From Henriciella sp. AS95 (GTDB lineage: Bacteria; Pseudomonadota; Alphaproteobacteria; Caulobacterales; Hyphomonadaceae): 64,000 nt of DNA. The stretch is taken from the NCBI RefSeq assembly GCF_038900055.1, contig NZ_JBBMQM010000001.1, positions 2,604,001 through 2,668,000 on the forward strand, given 5' to 3'. Shown piece by piece: positions 16,093 through 23,799 of the stretch (positions are counted from its first letter, which is position 1; every line of letters starts with the position of its first letter). A model generated the notes under the pieces. That model saw only the letters and a list, made by a program, of their open reading frames with translations, ran no database searches and was not told the origin of the DNA. Position numbers and translations under genes: made by a program.

Positions 16093-16815
16093 CTAGCCCG
16101 CCAGATCCAGCGCGCCGCCGCCGAGATAGCGCAGCACCGCCTGGGTGCGGCTGTTCACGTCCAGCTTCTCGAAACACCGGCGCACATAGGTGCCAACGGT
16201 ATTCTCGGATACGCCGAGCAACGCCGCAATTTCAGCATTCGACTTGTCGTTCACAATGGCGACCAGGACCTGCCTTTCGCGTTGCGACAATGTCGTCGCG
16301 CGCACACGGACCAGCTCGCGATACCGATAGTAATACTCTGAAAACAGGAACTTTATCCGCCGCATATCAGCAAGGGTGATGTCCGGCCGTTCGTCTTTGA
16401 AGGCGGCGACGAAATAGGCAAAGGCACCGGGCTTGGCAAAAACCGGCGTGGTGACGCCATCATTGAAACCGAAGGACCGCATGGCATCGAGCACCTGCCC
16501 GGTCTTGGTCGAGATCGCCAGCGACTGCTCGATGTCGAGAAAGTGGACAGGCGTTCCCATGGTCATTGCGGCATACATGATCGGGTCATTGCCCGCCATC
16601 TCTCCGCGGTACATCTGCTGGATTTCCTCGGGCCAGGTACTGATGATCGGGAGCGCCTTGGTCGAGACGCTGCCTCCATAAGGAAACTCATAGCCGGAAA
16701 TGGCTGCCGCCCCGATGCGCTCGAACGCCGATATCAGGAGGTCGTCGAGCTCCGGCCGACTGTCACACGTGGCAACCCGGTCGAGGTATTCAGAGAGGTC
16801 GATGGCTTCAAGCAT
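16093..16815 (-). CDS. LuxR family regulator with autoinducer-binding domain
   Basis: The 240-residue protein has an N-terminal Autoind_bind-like domain (about residues 1–155, with WPEEIQQMYRGEMAGNDPI like the W-x4-Y-x4-Y-x2-D-P pattern of the ligand pocket) and a C-terminal LuxR-type helix-turn-helix (about 175–235: LSQRERQVLVAIV, NAEIAALLGVSENTVGTYVR, FEKLDVNSRTQAV). ATG 16815 was chosen because GGAG lies about 9 bases upstream. No luxI gene lies in the window, so it is a solo regulator here, sensing either a distant or foreign acyl-homoserine lactone or another ligand. It is divergent from the ABC-F leader frame and gene. Confidence 0.88.
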   Translation of the reverse strand: MLEAIDLSEYLDRVATCDSRPELDDLLISAFERIGAAAISGYEFPYGGSVSTKALPIISTWPEEIQQMYRGEMAGNDPIMYAAMTMGTPVHFLDIEQSLAISTKTGQVLDAMRSFGFNDGVTTPVFAKPGAFAYFVAAFKDERPDITLADMRRIKFLFSEYYYRYRELVRVRATTLSQRERQVLVAIVNDKSNAEIAALLGVSENTVGTYVRRCFEKLDVNSRTQAVLRYLGGGALDLAG

Positions 16816-16990
16816 CGGTTTCGAGCTCCAATGGGCGATCCGTATCCTTGCACCCGACAAGCGCAATAACAGAAATCGCGGTTCATATCACCAATATATA
16901 CGTATGGCCGGGGCATTCGGGTGTCGGCTTGCATTCCGGATGGCACCACCTTAGCTAAGCCTCCCACCAGGCCCCGGAAAGGAGAGACCG

Positions 16991-17095
16991 ATGGATCTCG
17001 CACGCACATCATTCGCGCTGACGTTTCATCCCGTTTCCGAGGTCCTCCATGACTGCCTGTCTCACACTCGAAAATCTCGCCCTTGCCACGCCTGA
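16991..17095 (+). CDS. Possible leader peptide before the ABC-F gene
   Basis: A 34-codon frame opens with ATG behind a very good Shine-Dalgarno (AAAGGAGAG) and ends at TGA inside the ABC-F gene, which starts in another frame at its codon 20. ABC-F genes linked to antibiotic response are often controlled by translated leaders that stall. The peptide (starting MDLARTSFALTF) matches no leader I know. It may be chance, but its ribosome site is stronger than that of the main gene. Confidence 0.35.
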   Translation: MDLARTSFALTFHPVSEVLHDCLSHTRKSRPCHA

Positions 17096-18623
17096 AGGCC
17101 GGGTTCTCTTTGACAATCTGACCGTCTCGATTGGCCGCGAATGCGTCGGCCTCGTCGGTCGCAACGGGTCCGGCAAGTCGACCCTGCTGAAGACGATCGA
17201 AGACAATGCGTCGCCTTTGCGCGGCTCCATGCACCTGAACGGAAAGGTCGCTCGCCTTCGTCAGTTCTTCGATGAAACATTGACCGTCGCCGAAACCATT
17301 GGCGTCGCCGAAGACCTTGCCCGCATTGACCGCATCACAGCGGGCGATGGCACGCCTGACGATTTCAATTCCGCCGACTGGGCGCTGGAATCCCGCCTCG
17401 AAAAAGCGCTGGCCGATATGGGGCTCGCCGGTCTCGACAAGAACCGCCTGATCGCCTCGCTGAGCGGCGGCGAACGCACGCGGCTAGCGATTGCCGGACT
17501 TCTGCTCGAAGAGGCGGACCTGCTTCTCCTCGATGAGCCAACGAACAATCTCGACGCGGCCGGACGCGCAGCGATCAACCAGCTTGTCGACACCTGGACC
17601 GGCGGGCTCCTCATCGCCAGCCATGATCGCGCCCTCCTGGAAAACGCCGATCGTATCGTCGAGCTCTCCCCGGTCGGCTGCACCATCTTCGGCGGGGGAT
17701 GGACAGAGTTTGCCGAAGCGCGTGAGGCCGCCCGCGCCCGCGCCCAGGCTGAAGCCGAACGTGCAGCGAATACGTTCAAGGCGACCGAGCGGAAAATCCA
17801 GCAATCGCGCGAAAAGCAGGAGCGATCGGATTCTCGTGGCCGCGCGGTTCGCTCTCGCGGCGACCAGCCAAAAATGTTGCTCGACAAACGTCAGGACCGC
17901 GCCGAACAGACGGCAGGACGCGGCAATGATATCGCCCATCGCCAGCTCGGTGAAGCCGCCGACGCGCTCGCCACCGCTGATTCCCAGCTGGAAATCGTCA
18001 CGCCGCTCTCGATTGATCTGCCCGCGTCTGACCTCCCCTCCAGCCGCCAGCTGCTGACGCTTCGCGACGTCTGCATGTCATTTGAAGGCCGCCAGCTCTT
18101 CGGGCCGCTTTCGTTTGAGCTGCGCGGGCCTGAACGCATCGCCATCAAAGGCCCCAATGGCTCCGGCAAGACGACGCTGCTCAATCTCATCCGTGGACGG
18201 ATCAACCCCTCATCCGGCGCCATAACCCGCCACTCGCAACGCACCGCCGTCCTCGACCAGCACGTCTCCGCCTTCAACGCCGGAGAGACGCTGCTTGAGA
18301 ACGTCCGAACCCTCCTGCCAGAGCTCAATGAGAATGAGCTGAGAGCCCGCCTCGCCCGGTTTGCGTTTCGCGGAGACGCCGCACTCCAGAAAGCCGGAAC
18401 CCTCTCAGGTGGAGAGCGCCTGCGGGCCGGCCTCGCCGTTGCCTTTGCCGGCGCTGAACCGCCCGAGCTTCTCATGCTTGATGAGCCGACCAACCATCTC
18501 GACATTGAAAGCGTCGAGCTTCTGGAGGCCGCCCTCAGAGACTGGGACGGCGCCATCATCGTGATCAGCCATGACGAGGCGTTCCTGAAAGCGATTGGCG
18601 CCGAGCGGATGATCGCGCTCTAG
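17049..18623 (+). CDS. ABC-F family ATPase (ribosome-associated, two ABC domains, no membrane part)
   Basis: The 524-residue protein has two ABC domains. Domain 1 has Walker A GRNGSGKST (37–45), signature LSGGE (138–142) and Walker B LLLLDEPTNNLD. Domain 2 has Walker A GPNGSGKTT (from 368), signature LSGGE (from 452) and LLMLDEPTNHLD. A charged Arg/Glu/Gln-rich linker between the domains (about 225–310) fits the P-site tRNA interaction motif of ABC-F proteins. No membrane helices are present. Such proteins act at the ribosomal E site, either as translation factors (Uup, EttA types) or as antibiotic-protection factors; the sequence does not decide which. The start has GAGG 6 bases upstream and overlaps a leader frame. 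It is convergent with the OYE gene, with overlapping stops. Confidence 0.9.
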   Translation: MTACLTLENLALATPEGRVLFDNLTVSIGRECVGLVGRNGSGKSTLLKTIEDNASPLRGSMHLNGKVARLRQFFDETLTVAETIGVAEDLARIDRITAGDGTPDDFNSADWALESRLEKALADMGLAGLDKNRLIASLSGGERTRLAIAGLLLEEADLLLLDEPTNNLDAAGRAAINQLVDTWTGGLLIASHDRALLENADRIVELSPVGCTIFGGGWTEFAEAREAARARAQAEAERAANTFKATERKIQQSREKQERSDSRGRAVRSRGDQPKMLLDKRQDRAEQTAGRGNDIAHRQLGEAADALATADSQLEIVTPLSIDLPASDLPSSRQLLTLRDVCMSFEGRQLFGPLSFELRGPERIAIKGPNGSGKTTLLNLIRGRINPSSGAITRHSQRTAVLDQHVSAFNAGETLLENVRTLLPELNENELRARLARFAFRGDAALQKAGTLSGGERLRAGLAVAFAGAEPPELLMLDEPTNHLDIESVELLEAALRDWDGAIIVISHDEAFLKAIGAERMIAL

Positions 18624-19912
18624 CGAATGAGCGCCCTGGCCTGCCGCTTTTGCTTGCCTGCATGGCGCATGTACGCGCTGAGCAGCCCAATGTCGCGCGG
18701 CGGCTCGCGTCCCTCGGACATCGCTTCGATGGCGATATAATTCCACGCCATCTGGCCGAGCGCGTTGATCATTTTCACCATGCCGATCTTGCTGTTCGGC
18801 CCCAGAAAACCGGGGCCGAGCCGCATCGTCTTGGCGTAATTCTCCAGCCTGCCCGCCTCCCCCGCCAGCAGCTTTTTCACCCCGTGTGGATCAGAGCAGA
18901 GGGGCGCGCCGATCCCGATCATGTCCGCCATGCCAGCCGACACGGTCTCCTCCATCGCCGCCAGCGTCCTGAAGCCGCCCGTCGCCATGATCGGCATCTT
19001 CGCGCGCTCACGCACCATGGCGGCATAGTCGACAAAGTACGCCTCCCGCGCCTTTGAGCTTTCTCGCACCGCCTGCTCTTCCGGCGCCTGCAAACCATCA
19101 ATGCCGAGCAGCTTGGGCTGCTCATAATTGCCGCCGGAAATTTCCAGCAGGTCGATCGACGTGTCATTCAGCCATTCGACCACCTGGATACACTCCTCGA
19201 AGCTGAAACCGCCCTTCTGGAAGTCTGCCGAATTGAGCTTCACGCCGACACCGAAATCCCGGCCGACGGCCGCCCGAACGGCATTAACGGTCTCAAGCAG
19301 CAGCCGTGCGCGGTTCTCCAGCGGCCCGCCCCATTCATCCGTTCGCAAATTGGACCGTGGCGAGAGAAACTGGCTAATCAGGTAGCCATGCGCGCCGTGT
19401 ACCTGCACGCCGTCAAAGCCCGTCTCCTTTGCCACTTTGGCGCAGTGAGCGAACGCTTCAATGGTCTGACGGATTTCGTCGCACGTCATCGCTCGGGGCT
19501 TGCCGAACTGGCCGCCCGGCAGTGCGAGCTGGACATCCGAGGCCGATAGCGGCTCAGGATTTACAATCTTCGGGGTCTGGCGTCCGGCATGGCTGATCTG
19601 CATCCAGATCTTCGCGCCTTCGGCCTTTGCCGCCGCGCTATAGGTTTTCAGCGCCTCTAGATGCTCAGGTCGCTGCTCGCCGCAAATCACGATATTGCCC
19701 GGCGCTTCCAGGCAGGCCGGATCGACCTGCACATTGCCCGTGATCAGCAGGCCACAACCGCTGTCCGCCCAGGCGCGATAGAGCACCGCATGACCTTCAT
19801 TCGCCTCATTCCTCGGCCCGGCAATCTGCTCCGTCATCGCCGCCTTGCAGAGCCGGTTCGGCAGAACCTGCCCGCATGGCAGCTCAAGCGGATTTTCAAG
19901 AATGCCGGTCAT
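18620..19912 (-). CDS. Old Yellow Enzyme type NADH:flavin oxidoreductase
   Basis: The 430-residue protein is an FMN-binding TIM barrel of the OYE family. Visible phrases are LPNRLCKAAMTE near the N-terminus, IWMQISHAGRQT (FMN region), the substrate-binding VHGAHGYLISQFLSPRSN, the following RTDEWGGPLENRARLLLE, and IMATGGFRT near the C-terminus. It reduces activated C=C bonds or opens related substrates with NAD(P)H. No ribosome site precedes the ATG; a perfect palindrome lies there instead (19921–19933). It lacks the extra C-terminal Fe–S/FAD domains of 2,4-dienoyl-CoA reductase. It may handle xenobiotics, as do the nearby SDR, CMD and nitronate genes. Confidence 0.9.
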   Translation of the reverse strand: MTGILENPLELPCGQVLPNRLCKAAMTEQIAGPRNEANEGHAVLYRAWADSGCGLLITGNVQVDPACLEAPGNIVICGEQRPEHLEALKTYSAAAKAEGAKIWMQISHAGRQTPKIVNPEPLSASDVQLALPGGQFGKPRAMTCDEIRQTIEAFAHCAKVAKETGFDGVQVHGAHGYLISQFLSPRSNLRTDEWGGPLENRARLLLETVNAVRAAVGRDFGVGVKLNSADFQKGGFSFEECIQVVEWLNDTSIDLLEISGGNYEQPKLLGIDGLQAPEEQAVRESSKAREAYFVDYAAMVRERAKMPIMATGGFRTLAAMEETVSAGMADMIGIGAPLCSDPHGVKKLLAGEAGRLENYAKTMRLGPGFLGPNSKIGMVKMINALGQMAWNYIAIEAMSEGREPPRDIGLLSAYMRHAGKQKRQARALIR

Positions 19913-19920
19913 GCGCTGGA

Positions 19921-19933
19921 CATGCCTGGCATG
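19921..19933. promoter_or_regulatory. Perfect palindrome CATGCCTGGCATG beside the OYE start
   Basis: Six-base arms flank one central base, 8 bases upstream of the OYE start codon, where a Shine-Dalgarno would normally be. This placement fits a repressor operator. The regulator is not identified. Confidence 0.4.
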
Positions 19934-20123
19934 ACGATCAGGGCGGCGATGATTTTCGCAGGCGACAGTCCCATTCCGCTTCCTTCATTCATCCAGTAAT
20001 TCGCGGGTCGGTACGCTGACCTTCGCCTTATCAACTCAGATGCTCAGATAAACGTCAATGGCTCCGACAAATCGGCCCTGCCCGATGTGATCAACAGCGA
20101 AGACCTCAAAATAAATCGGCTTA

Positions 20124-20151
20124 TTGCGATTGACTCGCAACTCGATTGCGA
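20124..20151. promoter_or_regulatory. Fur-family-like operator, overlapping double inverted repeat
   Basis: The pattern is TTGCGA-N5-TCGCAA-N5-TTGCGA: three 6-base half-sites at 11-base spacing forming two overlapping perfect inverted repeats, 62 bases before the receptor start. The form TTGCGA-TTGAC-TCGCAA resembles Fur-type boxes described for alphaproteobacteria. Fur or a relative (Zur, Irr) is inferred. Confidence 0.5.
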
Positions 20152-20212
20152 TACTCAGCTATACTTAAGTGGGCCAAAGTCCCATTTCAGAGATCACAAA
20201 GGGAAGAAATTC

Positions 20213-22246
20213 ATGCGCATGATATACGTCGTCGCAGCGGCTCTAACTGCATTACCTGCTACAGCACAGGACGATCCCAACAATAATCGTCTCGACTCCG
20301 TCACCGTCCACGGACGCGGCCTTGAACTGATCGGCGAAGCCGGTGCCGCTTCCGAGGGCGTGGTGGGCTATGCCGACTTTGAAGACCGGCCAATCTCCCG
20401 CGCCGGCGAACTTGTCGAGGTCATCCCAGGCATCGTCGCAACCCAGCATTCGGGCGAAGGCAAAGCCAACCAGTATTTCCTGCGCGGCTTCAACCTCGAC
20501 CACGGTTCGGATTTTGCCATTTCCGTCGACGGCGTACCGATCAATATGCGCACCCATGGCCACGGCCAGGGCTATCTCGACCTCAACTCCTTCATTCCGG
20601 AAGTCATCGAGCGCGTCGATTATCGCAAGGGCCCTTACTTTCCATCGAATGGCGACTTCTCCGTCGCCGCCTCAGCCCGCTACACGACCTATGACACGCT
20701 GGATGAAAACTTCATCGAAGCGAAGATCGGCGAGAATGAGTATTATCGCCTCGTCGGCGGCTACAGCACGGCCCTCTCCGCGACGACAAACCTTCTGCTC
20801 GCCGGTGAATACCAGACCTATGACGGCCCATGGGACGTCCCCCAGAACCTCGAAAAACTGAGCGGTCTGGCCAAGATCTCAGGCCAGAAAGGCGACCTTC
20901 ATTATGAAGTCTCCCTGACCGGCTATGACAATGCCTGGGACTCCTCAGATCAGATCCCGCTCCGCGCTGTCCAGAGCGGCCTGATTGACCGCTTCGGCTC
21001 CATCGATGACAGTCTTGGCGGCAGCACCAGCCGCTACAGCCTGTCCTCTGAGGTCGAATATGACCATGCCAGCGGCGCCACAACGACCGCGTCGGCTTAC
21101 GCAGTCTCCTACGACTTCTCCCTCTGGAGCAACTTCACCTACTTCCTCGAAGACCCGGTGAATGGCGACCAGATCAAGCAAACCGATGATCGCACCTATT
21201 ATGGCGGCCGCCTCACCCACACCATACCGGCCAGCGAAAATCTCGACCTGACCCTCGGCGCCGAAACCCGCTTTGACGACATCAAGGAAGTCGGCCTGTT
21301 CAACACGGTCGAGCGGCAGCCAATCAACACGGTCCGCCTCGACAGCGTCGAAGAATTCAGCGTCGGCATCTGGGGTCAGGCCGACTACCAGTTCACCCCA
21401 TCCCTGCGCGGCACTGTCGGTCTTCGCGGCGACTATCTGGACGCCGACGTGACGGCCCTGTCCCTGCCGATCAATAGCGGCGAGGCTGACGACACACTCC
21501 TGTCACCAAGCGCGGCGCTCGCCTGGCGCGCCAATGACAATATCGAGCTCTACGCCAATTACGGCGAAGGTTTTCACTCCAATGACGTCCGCGGCGCCAC
21601 AATCCAGATCGACCCGGCCACCGGTGGCCCGGCCGATACAGTACCGCTCTTCTCGAAAGCCAAGGGCGCCGAGCTCGGGGCCCGGTTTGAAACCGGCGAC
21701 CTGAAGACCACAATCGCGCTCTTCCATCTGGAACTCGATTCCGAACTCGTCTTCGTTGGCGATGCCGGCACGACCGAAGTGAATGATGCGACCGTGCGCA
21801 ACGGTGTCGAAGCGACCGCTTTCTGGCGGCCGAATGACTGGTTTGTCGGCGACCTTGCCGTCTCCGTCACCGATGGCCGGTTCGACATTCCAGGCAGCGA
21901 CGACAAGATTCCAAACTCGATCGAGACCGTCCTCTCCGGCGGCGCCCTCTTCCGCTTTGATCCGCTGACACTCAGCGCGCGTCTGCGCCATTTCGGCGAG
22001 TCGCCCCTCATCGAAGACGGCTCAGCCTATTCCGACCCGACCACCATCGTAAATCTCGGTGCCACCTATGACTGGCAGCAGATCACCTTCGGGCTTGAAG
22101 TGCTGAACGCGTTCGACGCCGAAGACAGCGACATCACCTACTTCTTCGAGTCGCAGCTACGGGGCGAAGCCTCCCCAGTCGAGGACATCCACTTCAAACC
22201 CGTCGAACCCCGCCAGATCCGCGCCAGCATCCGCTACCGGTTCTAG
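20213..22246 (+). CDS. TonB-dependent outer-membrane receptor, likely metal- or siderophore-regulated
   Basis: ATG 20213 follows AAAGGGAAG and yields a signal peptide (MRMIYVVAAALTALPATAQ). The roughly 677-residue product has a plug domain (about 25–150) with GELVEVIPGIVATQHSGEG, NQYFLRGFNLDHGSDF and VDGVPINMRTHGHGQGY, then a beta-barrel ending in IRYRF. The His-rich HGHGQGY loop and neighbouring phrases mark a distinct receptor subfamily that I recall from many proteobacteria without a firm substrate. The Fur-like operator just upstream suggests iron or another metal. It is shorter than the receptor at 7848 and of another subclass. Confidence 0.92.
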   Translation: MRMIYVVAAALTALPATAQDDPNNNRLDSVTVHGRGLELIGEAGAASEGVVGYADFEDRPISRAGELVEVIPGIVATQHSGEGKANQYFLRGFNLDHGSDFAISVDGVPINMRTHGHGQGYLDLNSFIPEVIERVDYRKGPYFPSNGDFSVAASARYTTYDTLDENFIEAKIGENEYYRLVGGYSTALSATTNLLLAGEYQTYDGPWDVPQNLEKLSGLAKISGQKGDLHYEVSLTGYDNAWDSSDQIPLRAVQSGLIDRFGSIDDSLGGSTSRYSLSSEVEYDHASGATTTASAYAVSYDFSLWSNFTYFLEDPVNGDQIKQTDDRTYYGGRLTHTIPASENLDLTLGAETRFDDIKEVGLFNTVERQPINTVRLDSVEEFSVGIWGQADYQFTPSLRGTVGLRGDYLDADVTALSLPINSGEADDTLLSPSAALAWRANDNIELYANYGEGFHSNDVRGATIQIDPATGGPADTVPLFSKAKGAELGARFETGDLKTTIALFHLELDSELVFVGDAGTTEVNDATVRNGVEATAFWRPNDWFVGDLAVSVTDGRFDIPGSDDKIPNSIETVLSGGALFRFDPLTLSARLRHFGESPLIEDGSAYSDPTTIVNLGATYDWQQITFGLEVLNAFDAEDSDITYFFESQLRGEASPVEDIHFKPVEPRQIRASIRYRF

Positions 22247-22303
22247 TCGAAGCATCCGGAGGAAAGGGGCCAGGTCGAGCTATTGAACGGACCGGACCGG
22301 CCC

Positions 22304-23116
22304 TTAACCCACCCGCGCGCCCTGCCCGCCATCGACGGGGAGCAGCACGCCGGTGATGAATTTCGCTTCATCGCTGGCCAGAAACAGCGCGGCGTGCGCG
22401 GTATCCCAGCCGGTGCCCATATGGCCCATCGGCACGCGGGCGGCGCGTTCTTCGCGCAGCGCATCATGGCTGATGCCGCGCCGCTGCGACATGCCCACAA
22501 TCGCCATCGGCGTATCCATCAGGCCCGGCAGGATCGCATTGCAGCGCACGCCCTTCTTCGCGCCCGACAGCGCCACCGATTGCGTCATCCGGTTCATCGC
22601 GGCCTTGCTTGTCTCATAGGCCAGCATCTGCGATCCCGCGATGGAGGCGAGCGACGAGATGTTGATGATCGAGCCACCCCTGTCTTCCATCATCGGCAAG
22701 CAGGCCTTTATGACCAGCCAGGCGGCCTTGAAGTTCACACTCAGTATACGGTCGAAGGCGTGTTCGGTGAGGTATTTGGCCGGTCCGTCGCCCGTGCCGC
22801 CAATGCCGACATTGTTCACCAGTACATCGATCCGCCCAAAGGATTCGAGCGCCGTGAGTGCAATTATGCTCGCGCCATCCGGGTCAGACACATCGGCGAC
22901 CCGGGCATAGGCCTCGCCGCCTTCCTCGCGAATGGCCGAGACCGTCGCCTGGGCCCGATCCGAGCTCCAGTCGACGCACAGGACGCGCGCCCCGGCCCGC
23001 GCAAAGAGCATCGCCATCGCCTTGCCATTGCCGACCGTCGGCCCCGGCGTCTGACCGGCTCCGGTCACGACCGCGACCTTGCCCGCCAGCCGCCCGGACA
23101 CATCGATATCGCTCAC
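22304..23116 (-). CDS. Short-chain dehydrogenase/reductase
   Basis: The 270-residue protein is a classical SDR. A glycine-rich nucleotide site is near residue 18 (VTGAGQTPGPTVGNG, longer than the usual TGxxxGxG), then DVLVNNVGIGG, the catalytic ISS Ser, and the YETSK motif (Tyr and Lys of the active site), ending with the usual ITGVLLPVDGG. It oxidises or reduces a hydroxyl/keto group with NAD(P). Its start overlaps the stop of the CMD gene by ATGA, so the pair is translationally coupled. The extended glycine loop, with Pro inserted, is a variant. Substrate unknown; degradation of an aromatic or steroid-like compound is plausible. Confidence 0.9.
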   Translation of the reverse strand: MSDIDVSGRLAGKVAVVTGAGQTPGPTVGNGKAMAMLFARAGARVLCVDWSSDRAQATVSAIREEGGEAYARVADVSDPDGASIIALTALESFGRIDVLVNNVGIGGTGDGPAKYLTEHAFDRILSVNFKAAWLVIKACLPMMEDRGGSIINISSLASIAGSQMLAYETSKAAMNRMTQSVALSGAKKGVRCNAILPGLMDTPMAIVGMSQRRGISHDALREERAARVPMGHMGTGWDTAHAALFLASDEAKFITGVLLPVDGGQGARVG

Positions 23117-23676
23117 TTTTTCAGGTCCGGATCGAGCGTCAGATCATCATCCAGCTGGACCCCGAAAGAGTTCAGCATCATGCAAACCTGCGTATACTGA
23201 CCAACGGTCATGACGAGATCCATTTTCTGCTTCTCCGACAGGAAAGCCAGCCGCGCCCAGGTCTCATCGGTGATGAAGGCATCGGTCGTCAGCTCGTCCG
23301 TCGCCTGCAGCAGCGCAGTGTCTTCAGGGCTCCAGTCATCGGCTTTTGGGCCCAGCTTGACGCGCGCAATCTCGGTTTTGGAGAGGCCGGAGCGCAGGCC
23401 GATCCGCTCATGCTGGGCCCATTCATAGCCGGATTTCCAGTTGAACCCCACGCGCAGGATGACAAGCTCACGCTCGCGTTCCGGCAGGTCATTCGCATCC
23501 GACAGGATATAGCCGCCCCACAGCATGAAACGCTTATACGCCTTGGGCGAGCGCGACAGCGTACGGAAGATGTTGAACACCTTCCCCGTCTTGAACCGCT
23601 CCCCCAGAAGCTGCGTCTGCTCCTCACCCATTTCCTCATCGGAGAGCGGCGGGATTCGCGGCGTCGATAGTCTCAT
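23113..23676 (-). CDS. Carboxymuconolactone decarboxylase family protein
   Basis: The 187-residue all-helical protein shows the CMD family pattern: LPERERELVILRVGFNWKSG, then YEWAQHERIGLRSGLSKTEI, with the conserved Glu and His of the core helix pair. The Cys-x-x-Cys of AhpD-type peroxidase members is missing, so it belongs with the decarboxylase-like group rather than the redox group. It is the first gene of a two-gene operon with the SDR and probably acts in the same catabolic step series. AAGGACA precedes the ATG. Confidence 0.85.
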   Translation of the reverse strand: MRLSTPRIPPLSDEEMGEEQTQLLGERFKTGKVFNIFRTLSRSPKAYKRFMLWGGYILSDANDLPERERELVILRVGFNWKSGYEWAQHERIGLRSGLSKTEIARVKLGPKADDWSPEDTALLQATDELTTDAFITDETWARLAFLSEKQKMDLVMTVGQYTQVCMMLNSFGVQLDDDLTLDPDLKK

Positions 23677-23799
23677 TCACAATGTCCTTCCCTAGTCGCC
23701 AACACCCTCTAACGGAGCGCTAGTCCACTACACTAAAGGACGGAGTGGGACCGGGAGCAAGACAGAATTTAGGCGACTTTACGTGAGTTGCGTGCCGAG

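Larger units (their letters stand above)
19913..20212. other. Divergent control region between OYE and TonB receptor genes
   Basis: About 300 bases without a convincing gene. It holds a perfect 13-bp palindrome next to the OYE start and a Fur-like triple repeat 62 bases before the receptor start. An upstream in-frame extension of the receptor (from 20087) lacks a ribosome site and would spoil its signal peptide. Confidence 0.6.
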
